A stretch of DNA of 64,000 bases, taken from IMG/VR virus record IMGVR_UViG_3300036861_000610, positions 83,890-147,889 of that record; one strand, given 5' to 3'. The position numbers and the translations under genes are program-made. Below, piece after piece: positions 57,953-64,000 of the stretch. Source of the stretch: a virus. Below the pieces are notes generated by a model. It searched no databases. It had not been told where the DNA came from and was given only the letters and a program-made list of their open reading frames with translations. Position 1 is the stretch's first letter; each line of letters begins with the position of its first letter.

Positions 57953-58507
57953 TTACTGGGGCAGTCGCAGGAACATGACGGCCACCTGGGCGTCCTGGCA
58001 GTCGCGGACGTCGGTCTCGGTGACCCATTCGCAGGTGGCGTTGATGTTGACCAGGTCGTCCGGGTCGTAAGGGATGGCCTCGCCGCGGGGGACGTCGGTC
58101 AGGTCGACGGTGTAGAGCCAGTACAGGGTGTCGCTGGACTTGGACGCTCGGCAGGAACCGAGGGACCTCACGTCGTCGTAAGGGGACGGAAGAACGTATC
58201 CAGCCTCTTCGTGAAGCTCGCGAATTACATCGTCGAGGGGGTCGTCCCCCTCCCAGCCGCCGGTGAGGGCAGACAGGGTGGGCGTGATGTGACCCTGAGA
58301 AAGCCCGTGAATGTCCCAGCACGGCGTGAATTCCCGGCGCAGCAGATATTCGCGGCCGTCGGGCGTCTCCCGGTAGGGCAGGATCGCAACGATGTGACCC
58401 TGGCATCTGGTCTCGTGGGAGTAGACGTGGCCGTTGATGTTGTGCTCCGGCGCCACGATGCGGCGCAGAGATACCCAGCGATTGTCGTGCAGATGCTGAA
58501 TCTCCAT
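57953..58507 (-). CDS. Nudix hydrolase (184 aa)
   Basis: Nudix box GGWEGDDPLDDVIRELHEEA followed by GYV, with RELxEExG intact and the first Glu replaced by Asp. Flanking strands and SSDTLYWLYTVDLTDV fit the fold. It hydrolyses nucleoside diphosphates linked to other groups; in phages it may cleanse nucleotides or alter caps or NAD-type metabolites. GGAAGGTAATCAT precedes the ATG. Confidence 0.85.
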   Translation of the reverse strand: MEIQHLHDNRWVSLRRIVAPEHNINGHVYSHETRCQGHIVAILPYRETPDGREYLLRREFTPCWDIHGLSQGHITPTLSALTGGWEGDDPLDDVIRELHEEAGYVLPSPYDDVRSLGSCRASKSSDTLYWLYTVDLTDVPRGEAIPYDPDDLVNINATCEWVTETDVRDCQDAQVAVMFLRLPQ

Positions 58508-58511
58508 ATGA

Positions 58512-58913
58512 TTACCTTCCCTTTACGACGATGACGGGGTCGAGGTTGTCCCACGCCGGCTGGGTGCCGAGACAGATCGCGGTGATGGTTCGGTAGGTCC
58601 AGCTGGCCTCATGTGGACTTGGGGCCAGATCGATTTCTGGCCACAGAGTCTCGTAGGGGCGAGGCAGCACGTCCAGGTTCAGAGACAAGCGGCCAAAAAC
58701 GGGTCCGTTGCCGTAGAGGCCGCCTCCGCCGGCTCCCCAGACCCAGTCGAGGGTGCCGAGGTTCTCGCGCTGATCGTGAGACAAGCGGCTGGGGTTCAGC
58801 CAGTACACCGGCGTTCGGATCTGGGCGAGCAGTCCGTCGTAGATGGTCCGACCATCCACAGTTGGTTCACCGACGATGGCGATGCGGCCTTCCCAGCGAA
58901 TCGTGTGCGTCAT
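58512..58913 (-). CDS. Hypothetical protein (133 aa)
   Basis: Begins MTHTIRWEGRIAIVGEPTVD; Gly-rich loop (VWGAGGGGLYGNGPVFGRLS) and WTYRTITAICLGTQPAWDNL. Beta-rich. No family recognised. Confidence 0.65.
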   Translation of the reverse strand: MTHTIRWEGRIAIVGEPTVDGRTIYDGLLAQIRTPVYWLNPSRLSHDQRENLGTLDWVWGAGGGGLYGNGPVFGRLSLNLDVLPRPYETLWPEIDLAPSPHEASWTYRTITAICLGTQPAWDNLDPVIVVKGR

Positions 58914-58917
58914 TCGG

Positions 58918-59265
58918 CTAGTCCCTCACCACGGCCAGGATCAAGTCGGCTGCGGAGCCCCGGTAGCGGTACCAGACGCGGGTGCCGTCGAGCAGAAACA
59001 GCTCCAGGTCCATGCCGTATACAGTTTCATTCCCGCCGAAGGTGCCGCCGAATTCTGTCCAAACCCCTTCTTCGGGCTTGGGGGTGTTGGCGTAGTCGAT
59101 GCCCACTGCGGCGACCCGGGGGCCGATCTCGACCCAATTGTTAGGCAAGGTCGAGCCGTAGAATCCGTCGAATCCGTCGCGGGTTGGGTCGTGCGGGCTT
59201 CCTTCACGGATGATGGCGTCGACCAGTGCCCGGTGGAACCCGACCTTCCAGTCGACGGCGTCCAT
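58918..59265 (-). CDS. Hypothetical protein (115 aa)
   Basis: Starts MDAVDWKVGFHRALVDAIIR; then WVEIGPRVAAVGIDYANTPK and GMDLELFLLDGTRVWYRYRG. RBS AGGAGAAGAAC. Mixed fold; unknown. Confidence 0.65.
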   Translation of the reverse strand: MDAVDWKVGFHRALVDAIIREGSPHDPTRDGFDGFYGSTLPNNWVEIGPRVAAVGIDYANTPKPEEGVWTEFGGTFGGNETVYGMDLELFLLDGTRVWYRYRGSAADLILAVVRD

Positions 59266-59274
59266 GTTCTTCTC

Positions 59275-59580
59275 CTAAGACTGATCGATACGAAAGAACA
59301 CTTTGAGGTAGAGCTTGAAGCAGAAGACGTAGACCCAGATCATGAGCACGGCGTATGCACTGAGGGCGACGCCGCCCACAAGGAAGGAGGCCATGAGTCC
59401 GGGCAAGTAGTCGAAGACGTAGAAGCACATGACGGCGAAGAGACTGCTGCGGGTAACCAGGTTCAAGGCGGTCCGCCAGGGGCCTATCTGATCCCAAAAG
59501 GCTTGATACTCCTCGTATTCCTCCTCGTCCATCTCTTCGACCAGGGAGTCGAGCGCCTTTTCGGGGTTAAGGATCAACAT
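59275..59580 (-). CDS. Membrane protein with acidic N-terminus (101 aa)
   Basis: VEEMDEEEYEEYQAFWDQIG followed by two hydrophobic segments (SLFAVMCFYVFDYLPGLMAS; SAYAVLMIWVYVFCFKLYLK). Overlaps the upstream gene by 14 nt. Confidence 0.7.
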   Translation of the reverse strand: MLILNPEKALDSLVEEMDEEEYEEYQAFWDQIGPWRTALNLVTRSSLFAVMCFYVFDYLPGLMASFLVGGVALSAYAVLMIWVYVFCFKLYLKVFFRIDQS

Positions 59581-59845
59581 GCGGCGACACCCCCGTAAAC
59601 GCAGTTTCGACAACAGATTCCAGGCGCTTGAGCCCCCCGGAGATGAGACTCAGTGGCATGAGAGCGACCAGCAGGTTCAGGTTCTTGGGATCGAGTCCGG
59701 TAGAGAGCTGGGCGCCGGCTTCACGGATGTGGATGGCCAGGTCTGCGAGGATGCGGACCACGTCATCCGACAGCCCCAAGGGGTACGGCGGAACCGTGGA
59801 ATGAACCTCCTTCCACGCCTCGACCGGGAACTGGGACTCAGTCAT
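59567..59845 (-). CDS. Hypothetical protein (92 aa)
   Basis: Starts MTESQFPVEAWKEVHSTVPP; helical middle (DVVRILADLAIHIREAGAQL) and hydrophobic end (LNLLVALMPLSLISGGLKRL). Unknown. Confidence 0.65.
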   Translation of the reverse strand: MTESQFPVEAWKEVHSTVPPYPLGLSDDVVRILADLAIHIREAGAQLSTGLDPKNLNLLVALMPLSLISGGLKRLESVVETAFTGVSPHVDP

Positions 59846-59847
59846 GG

Positions 59848-60021
59848 CTAGAGCCTGCCGCTGCCGCCGCAGGTGTTGCACTTCCGGGTGGCGGTACCTG
59901 ACCCGGAGCAAACTTCGCATCGCCGGTCGACTGTGCGACCGGAACCATTGCAGTTACCGCAACGGTTCGAATAGCTGCCGGCACCCCCGCAGTCGTGACA
60001 AAACCTTTCGGTTCGTGCCAT
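59848..60021 (-). CDS. DnaJ-type zinc-finger protein (57 aa)
   Basis: Four CxxC(x)G modules in a row: CHDCGGAGSYSNRCGNCNGS, GRTVDRRCEVCSGSG and RKCNTCGGSG. GGGAGAA lies 6 nt upstream of the ATG. It is the central zinc domain of DnaJ without a J domain, so it may hijack or mimic the host chaperone. Confidence 0.85.
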   Translation of the reverse strand: MARTERFCHDCGGAGSYSNRCGNCNGSGRTVDRRCEVCSGSGTATRKCNTCGGSGRL

Positions 60022-60048
60022 TTCGATTTCTCCCATTTGGCTAGGAAA

Positions 60049-60480
60049 TTAATTGTTGACTTTATTCTTGCTGACATAAGAGGCCAGTTGCTTTTCGATG
60101 TCAGCAATCGTCTGGTCGATGTGTGCCAGGTGTTGACTAAACTGCCGGGCGACTCTGTCGATCCCGAAGAACGGGTCCAGGTCGGCGGGCACGTCGAGCG
60201 CGGCGGCCAGGGAATCGGCCCAGGTCCAGTGTTCCTCCAGCTCGGCCTTGGCCTCCTCCAGGTCGCCCTTGAGGGCACCCATGTCGACCCGCAGGTGCCG
60301 TTCCTGCTCTCGTAGCGCCTCGATTTCGGCGACGAGGGCTGGAACGTCTGCGACACTGGCACGAATTACATGCGCCACCGTCCCGGGCCACCTTTTGTCT
60401 TCCTTCTGGGAAAAGTCGTAGCGTTCCTTGACCGGCCCAAGGTCGAGGCCCGACGGCGGTTCAAAGGTTTTGTTGGCCAT
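60049..60480 (-). CDS. Hypothetical coiled-coil protein (143 aa)
   Basis: Begins MANKTFEPPSGLDLGPVKER; long coiled coil (EIEALREQERHLRVDMGALK, DLEEAKAELEEHWTWADSLA) and a helical end (QFSQHLAHIDQTIADIEKQL). Unknown role. Confidence 0.7.
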   Translation of the reverse strand: MANKTFEPPSGLDLGPVKERYDFSQKEDKRWPGTVAHVIRASVADVPALVAEIEALREQERHLRVDMGALKGDLEEAKAELEEHWTWADSLAAALDVPADLDPFFGIDRVARQFSQHLAHIDQTIADIEKQLASYVSKNKVNN

Positions 60481-60482
60481 GG

Positions 60483-60848
60483 CTACGACTCCTGTCCCGC
60501 GGGCACAACGACCAGGCGGCCGGCGCGCTCCTTGACCTTCTCGGTGAGCTTCTTCTTCCGACGCTTCCACCGGTCGTCGTTGTCGATGTCCTTGAACGCG
60601 AACCAGTTCAGCAACTGGAAGGCGTGGGAGAGGGAGTAGTCGAGCATCACTCCCTCCATGACGTGCTTGGCGATGAGGCAGCACACCATGGGCAGGTAGA
60701 ACGGTCGAAGCTCGGCCCAGATCGTCCTTGAGATCTGGAGAAGGCGCGGGTAGCGGCCCCACATCCTGAAGATCCAGATGAAGAACCCAGACCAGGCCCA
60801 CACGGTGGCTGTGATCCGAATGGCTACGAAGACAAGGTCCCAGGTCAT
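60483..60848 (-). CDS. Membrane protein with basic tail (121 aa)
   Basis: Hydrophobic segments (WDLVFVAIRITATVWAWSGF; LPMVCCLIAKHVMEGVML), then a basic tail (DDRWKRRKKKLTEKVKERAG). Starts at an overlap with the previous gene. Confidence 0.7.
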   Translation of the reverse strand: MTWDLVFVAIRITATVWAWSGFFIWIFRMWGRYPRLLQISRTIWAELRPFYLPMVCCLIAKHVMEGVMLDYSLSHAFQLLNWFAFKDIDNDDRWKRRKKKLTEKVKERAGRLVVVPAGQES

Positions 60849-61372
60849 GACAGGTCCACCTCCAGGAGCTGGAGGAGAACTCCAGCCCGACGAGTCAACT
60901 CGGCGTGGACTTTTGCCAGTTCCTGAGTGATCCGGAAGAGCCGTTCATTGATGGTGCTGAACAATTCCCCCGCCTTGGGTTCGACGTCGAGCAGCTTGCG
61001 GAGCTGTTCGATGCGGCCGAGCAGTTCGGCAGTGGTGCGCTGCTCCAGGGTGTGCTGCTCCCCCTGGGGGCGAGGGACCAGTTTGTTGATGTCGTACCCT
61101 GCTTCTGCCTCGTCGGCGAGCGCTGCCACCACGTCAGGTGTGAGTACGGTCCCCCCCTTGGTGGCGTGCGTAACCCCGATGCCCTGCGCGCGGAGTCGTT
61201 GCATTGCCGGGCGGAATGCTGTGCCGACCGTACTCATGGGTCGACCCTCGGCTACGTACTGGCGGGCGACGGACTCGATCCAGTGGTCGTGGTGGATGCG
61301 CCAGTTCTCGTCGGTTGTCGTCTGGCCGCAGGGGCAGACATCAGGTTCCCGGGTCTTTTTGCGTGATGGCAT
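60845..61372 (-). CDS. Hypothetical protein with N-terminal CxC/H zinc site (175 aa)
   Basis: MPSRKKTREPDVCPCGQTTT then NWRIHHDHWIESVARQYVAE may bind zinc; the middle helix (MQRLRAQGIGVTHATKGGTV) and C-terminal coiled coil (LRKLLDVEPKAGELFSTINE) follow. Possible DNA-binding protein. Confidence 0.7.
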   Translation of the reverse strand: MPSRKKTREPDVCPCGQTTTDENWRIHHDHWIESVARQYVAEGRPMSTVGTAFRPAMQRLRAQGIGVTHATKGGTVLTPDVVAALADEAEAGYDINKLVPRPQGEQHTLEQRTTAELLGRIEQLRKLLDVEPKAGELFSTINERLFRITQELAKVHAELTRRAGVLLQLLEVDLS

Positions 61373-61577
61373 CGGGGCTGCCCTCCTTCGTATTGATGCG
61401 GATTTCGGTGACGACGGTGACGGTGTGGCCGGTGGCGGCAATGTGCAGCGCCGCCCACACGTTCCGGTCGACGGCGTTGTTGAACGGGATCGGCAGGATC
61501 GGTTCGCATTCCTTGCAGCCGGCGATGTGGAAAACATCCACGGTCGCCTCGCCCATGATGATGTGGACCTGTTTCAC
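61341..61577 (-). CDS. Small hypothetical protein (78 aa)
   Basis: KQVHIIMGEATVDVFHIAGC, then CEPILPIPF and ALHIAATGHTVTVVTEIRIN. Beta-rich. GTG start shares GTGA with the upstream stop. Confidence 0.65.
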   Translation of the reverse strand: MKQVHIIMGEATVDVFHIAGCKECEPILPIPFNNAVDRNVWAALHIAATGHTVTVVTEIRINTKEGSPDAITQKDPGT

Positions 61578-61795
61578 GCTGCGACCTCTGGCCGGTCCAT
61601 GCTGAACTCGTAGGGCTCGTCATTGTCGTAGATGACCCAGTGGTCCTGGACGCCGTCGGGGAAGATGACCTCGAAGCACGGCTGCGGTGGGTCCAGGAGG
61701 GTTGGCGTGAACATGCAGACGCCGACGATGATGGCCCATTCACCTGACCGGAGGCAGTTCGGGTGTGTCCCCCGGATCCAGGTGCCGTGGTTCAT
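61574..61795 (-). CDS. Small hypothetical protein (73 aa)
   Basis: NHGTWIRGTHPNCLRSGEWA and FEVIFPDGVQDHWVIYDNDE. Beta-rich, resembles a small barrel. ATGA overlap with the AbrB-like gene. Confidence 0.65.
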   Translation of the reverse strand: MNHGTWIRGTHPNCLRSGEWAIIVGVCMFTPTLLDPPQPCFEVIFPDGVQDHWVIYDNDEPYEFSMDRPEVAA

Positions 61796-61980
61796 GATTC
61801 CTGCCGAGGAGGCGGGAGTGGAACCAGGGGAACAACTACGGCTGGAGTGAGGATGATGACGCCGTCGGCCTCCAAGGTGGCGAAGTACCTGGTGTCCTGG
61901 GGGCGGGCGACCTTTCCCAGGGCTACCCGTCGCCGGTTGTCCAGTTCGACGAGCCGGCGCTCGTCCTGCTGGCCTTCCAT
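61792..61980 (-). CDS. SpoVT/AbrB-like DNA-binding protein (62 aa)
   Basis: RRLVELDNRRRVALGKVARP and YFATLEADGVIILTPAVVVP match the swapped-hairpin AbrB/MazE-like fold of antitoxins and transition regulators. ATG shares TGATGG with the upstream stop. No toxin gene sits next to it, so a stand-alone regulator is more likely than an antitoxin. Confidence 0.6.
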   Translation of the reverse strand: MEGQQDERRLVELDNRRRVALGKVARPQDTRYFATLEADGVIILTPAVVVPLVPLPPPRQES

Positions 61981-62468
61981 CAGTAGCCCTGGGCGCTGGC
62001 CGGGATGGTGACGTCGTCGGCCAGGACGGTGGCCTTCAGTCTCTCGGCGGTGATGAGGTCCCGCCACGCCTGGGTGAGAGCGTCGTAGTCCCGCTGGCTG
62101 CCGGCGCGGGTGATGAAGTCGTAGACGCAATAGCGCCACCGGCCGTTGCCAGGTTCATAGCCAAAGCCGAAGCCGTTGTTGATGGCGAAGGTGTCGATGT
62201 CCTCGATAGACAGGACCTTGCCGGTGCCGGGGACTTCGCGGCCGTTCTTCAGGCGCTGGCAGATGCCGTAGAAGTGGTTGTTCCGGGAGCCATCGACAGG
62301 ACCCTCGGTGTCGCTGTGAGACAGCGGGCACCAGTCGCCGTCCCAGACGTCGATGAGTTCGGGGCGCAGGTGCAGCCGGCGGTGGTCGAGGCCGAAGTAG
62401 GGGCCGATTTCCTTCAGCCAGTCGTAGCCGTTTTGGGCGCGGCCGGCAAGAATAGTGGCACGGATCAT
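61980..62468 (-). CDS. Hypothetical protein (162 aa), paralog of the gene at 57525
   Basis: IRATILAGRAQNGYDWLKEI, DVWDGDWCPLSHSDTEGPVD, FAINNGFGFGYEPGNGRWRY and LTQAWRDLITAERLKATVLA. The shared block order with the shorter protein at 57525 shows duplication. GAGGAAGCC precedes the ATG. Confidence 0.75.
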   Translation of the reverse strand: MIRATILAGRAQNGYDWLKEIGPYFGLDHRRLHLRPELIDVWDGDWCPLSHSDTEGPVDGSRNNHFYGICQRLKNGREVPGTGKVLSIEDIDTFAINNGFGFGYEPGNGRWRYCVYDFITRAGSQRDYDALTQAWRDLITAERLKATVLADDVTIPASAQGY

Positions 62469-62511
62469 GGCTTCCTCCAGGGGGAATTTGGTTTGGGGTA
62501 GAAGGGGCTAG

Positions 62512-62715
62512 TCAGGAACGGCAGATGCCCCAGATGGTGCTGAGGACAGAGCCGGGGATGACGAAGAGGGAGCCGGTCTGGATCCAGCGGTCGTCCTTGG
62601 TCCAGATCCCGAAAAGGAACGAAACGGCGGCGAGGACGACGAGCAGCAGCGCCACCATTCCGGTGACGGTCAGCCTCGAAGGAGTTCGTGGCTTCTTCGG
62701 AGGGGCAATGGTCAT
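62512..62715 (-). CDS. Small membrane protein (67 aa)
   Basis: TVTGMVALLLVVLAAVSFLF and TGSLFVIPGSVLSTIWGI are two membrane segments. CAGGAGAAGCC precedes the ATG. Confidence 0.7.
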   Translation of the reverse strand: MTIAPPKKPRTPSRLTVTGMVALLLVVLAAVSFLFGIWTKDDRWIQTGSLFVIPGSVLSTIWGICRS

Positions 62716-62738
62716 GGCTTCTCCTGGGGGAGTTGTGA

Positions 62739-63230
62739 TTACTGGGGGTGGGTGACGCGGATGTGGTAGCCAGTGCCGTAGAAGCCGTTGCCGTCGCCGC
62801 CTTCAAAGGTGACGAGGTTGATCATGTCGTGAGCGGCGTAAACGAAGATCTGGTACAGGCCATTGGTGTCATTGGGGGCCTCGAAGAATGCGGCGCGGGT
62901 GATGACGTTGTCGACGCCATTGAGCGCGGTCAGGTCGTACCGGCCGTTGTTGCAGCCGCCGCAGCCTTCGTTGCCGACGAGGGTGAGCTGGGTGCCGTCG
63001 TCGAGGGTGAGGGTGTTGTCGCCGACGACGGTGACGGTGCGACCGAGGAGCAGGCCTTCGATTTCGTCGGTGTTGCTGTGGAGCAGGACCTGGTTCTCGG
63101 TCATGTCGGTCTCCTTACTGCTGCTACGAGGGGCGGACTCCAGGGATGCGGGGGCCGGCTGCACCACGGGCAGGGGCATCGCTTCGAGGTGTTCCTGCAG
63201 TTCCCGCAGGTAGGAATCTTTGGCCGCCAT
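62739..63230 (-). CDS. DUF7448-like protein with N-terminal extension (163 aa; internal start at 63104)
   Basis: The C-terminal 121 residues (EIEGLLLGRTVTVVGDNTLT, LTLVGNEGCGGCNNGRYDLT, NVITRAAFFEAP) resemble, from memory, the DUF7448 family common in actinophages. An internal ATG (MTENQVLLHSN) at 63104 has a perfect AAGGAG site 8 nt upstream. The frame is open further to ATG 63230 (MAAKDSYLRELQEHLEAMPL), so two forms may be made. The short form is the more likely main product. Confidence 0.7.
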   Translation of the reverse strand: MAAKDSYLRELQEHLEAMPLPVVQPAPASLESAPRSSSKETDMTENQVLLHSNTDEIEGLLLGRTVTVVGDNTLTLDDGTQLTLVGNEGCGGCNNGRYDLTALNGVDNVITRAAFFEAPNDTNGLYQIFVYAAHDMINLVTFEGGDGNGFYGTGYHIRVTHPQ

Positions 63231-63232
63231 TT

Positions 63233-63424
63233 TTAGCTCTGTCCCTTCGTGGCTCGGTCCATGGCTTCCCCGATGTCGCGCAGTGCGCGCCAAGCGTCGC
63301 CGGATTCATGCGCCTCAGCGGCTTCGCAGTAGGACTGGTAGGGGTGGGGTCCGGTTCCGTGCTGCAGGTGGTGTTCGATCTCCCGGATGACCTGGGAGTA
63401 GTCGACCTTCTCGCGCTTTGCCAT
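63233..63424 (-). CDS. Small hypothetical helical protein (63 aa)
   Basis: AKREKVDYSQVIREIEHHLQ, then CEAAEAHESGDAWRALRDIG. Unknown function; begins the tight run of small genes at this end. Confidence 0.7.
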   Translation of the reverse strand: MAKREKVDYSQVIREIEHHLQHGTGPHPYQSYCEAAEAHESGDAWRALRDIGEAMDRATKGQS

Positions 63425-63441
63425 TCCCCTCCCCTCCTTCG

Positions 63442-63669
63442 TTACCGGTAGGCGCGGGCGTGCTGGTCGACGACTCCGGCGGTGTCGTAGGTGCCGGCCT
63501 CAGCGCGCTCCTTGAGCAGCTTGGCGTACTGCTCGCGGCGGCCCTCCCAGTAGCGGCGGTTGTCTTCCCACCTCGGTCCGGTGTAGTTGGGGTTGGCGAG
63601 GTCCTCGTCGAGACCCTGGATGATTTCCTCGATCCGGGCCGAGGTCATCTCGTGGGGCGACATGCACAT
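63442..63669 (-). CDS. Small hypothetical protein (75 aa)
   Basis: CMSPHEMTSARIEEIIQGLD and YWEGRREQYAKLLKERAEAG. RBS CTGGAGGAGAGCCACC fixes the ATG. Helical. Confidence 0.7.
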   Translation of the reverse strand: MCMSPHEMTSARIEEIIQGLDEDLANPNYTGPRWEDNRRYWEGRREQYAKLLKERAEAGTYDTAGVVDQHARAYR

Positions 63670-63695
63670 GGTGGCTCTCCTCCAGGTTGTTGTTC

Positions 63696-63827
63696 TTAGA
63701 GCTGGCTCAGGTACCAGATGCCGTAGGCGATGCACCCAGCTATCTGGACGAGAAGCAGCCCAAGAAGAATGAGGTGCCTACGTCGGTGCCGGCGGTTCAT
63801 CGCTTCGATCGTGGGGATCTTGGTCAT
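63696..63827 (-). CDS. Single-pass membrane protein (43 aa)
   Basis: MTKIPTIEAMNRRHRRRHLI then a membrane helix (LLGLLLVQIAGCIAYGIWYL). RBS CTGGAGGAAACCCG. First gene after the promoter candidate near the window end. Confidence 0.7.
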   Translation of the reverse strand: MTKIPTIEAMNRRHRRRHLILLGLLLVQIAGCIAYGIWYLSQL

Positions 63828-63863
63828 CGGGTTTCCTCCAGGGCCCCTACTTACACTCCCTCC

Positions 63864-63892
63864 ACTCTCCCACCCCCACCTAGGGGTGTCAA
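63864..63892 (-). promoter_or_regulatory. Candidate promoter at the right end
   Basis: TTGACA on the minus strand with GAGAGT 17 nt later; TAGGGGT (on +) lies in the spacer as in other promoters here. The flanking 64 nt up to position 63960 are C-rich on + with CCCC runs and no gene. Confidence 0.35.
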
Positions 63893-64000
63893 CCCCCATC
63901 CCCCAGCCCCAAAGCCCCCACCCCCAGAACCCAAGGACCAACCCTCAAGCCCCCTACTCCCAACCCCTGGGGGCTAATCCCCACGCGCGAGCCAGCCTCA

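Noticed and set aside
1-64000. tRNA or tmRNA genes
   Set aside because: No segment with a TTC-stem consensus and matching acceptor arms was found; GGTTCGAA-like words fall inside coding regions.
1-64000. Integrase, attachment site or prophage boundary
   Set aside because: No recombinase motif and no tRNA-linked direct repeats; nothing supports a lysogenic module in this window.

Overview
The window is part of a large, double-stranded DNA tailed phage (siphovirus) of a high-GC actinobacterium. The evidence is a complete capsid-to-tail gene order, a roughly 60% GC base composition with GTG/TTG starts, and gene families typical of actinomycetes and their phages (DUF397, Rv2179c-like exonuclease, DUF6197-, DUF4262- and DUF2493-like proteins). 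A Streptomyces-like host is the best guess, because DUF397 proteins are abundant there, but this is inference. I see no tRNA gene, integrase, attachment site, replication gene or CRISPR array, so the window is an internal piece of a larger genome.

Layout. Positions 1-30807 are almost all transcribed rightward. This part holds a partial giant protein with three HExxH metallopeptidase modules (1-3993), then major capsid protein, head/neck proteins, major tail protein, two tail assembly chaperone frames, tape measure and minor tail proteins (4245-19975). Next come a glycosylation cassette of five glycosyltransferases, a GDP-mannose 4,6-dehydratase, an RmlD-like reductase, a sugar C-methyltransferase and an HNH endonuclease (20109-28719), and a lysis-like group with an M15-like peptidase, a degenerate NlpC/P60 protein and a holin candidate (28729-30807). 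Positions 30814-63827 are transcribed leftward and hold about 85 small, tightly packed accessory genes. Most have no known function and many encode small membrane, secreted or zinc-knuckle proteins. Recognisable ones include an Rv2179c-like exonuclease, a secreted beta-helix protein, a VWA protein, three paralogs with [YF][ND]xxG repeats, a PD-(D/E)XK resolvase-like nuclease, a DUF397 protein, a Nudix hydrolase and an AbrB-like protein.

How it works together. The rightward block builds the virion in one overlapping operon, with a strong terminator just after the capsid gene that probably sets capsid dosage. The sugar genes could make and attach a phage-specific deoxysugar, most plausibly to virion proteins encoded upstream. 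The leftward block looks like early host-takeover genes driven by several similar promoters that share a TAGGGGT/ACCCCTA element.

Most unusual features. (1) Long non-coding arrays of degenerate 4-5-nt units (GCCNN on the + strand, GGNNN-like on the transcribed strand) fill four gaps of the leftward operon. They lie beside a three-member paralog family with a GTxPL(L/I)xH motif and a glycine-rich loop like that of RAMP folds. (2) Three lethal-factor-like metallopeptidase modules with histone-like linkers are encoded at the capsid locus. (3) One glycosyltransferase is frameshifted at a TTTT run and one HNH gene is cut by a single in-frame TAA. (4) An NlpC/P60 protein has lost its catalytic Cys. 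Many genes are shorter than 60 codons and were found by direct reading.
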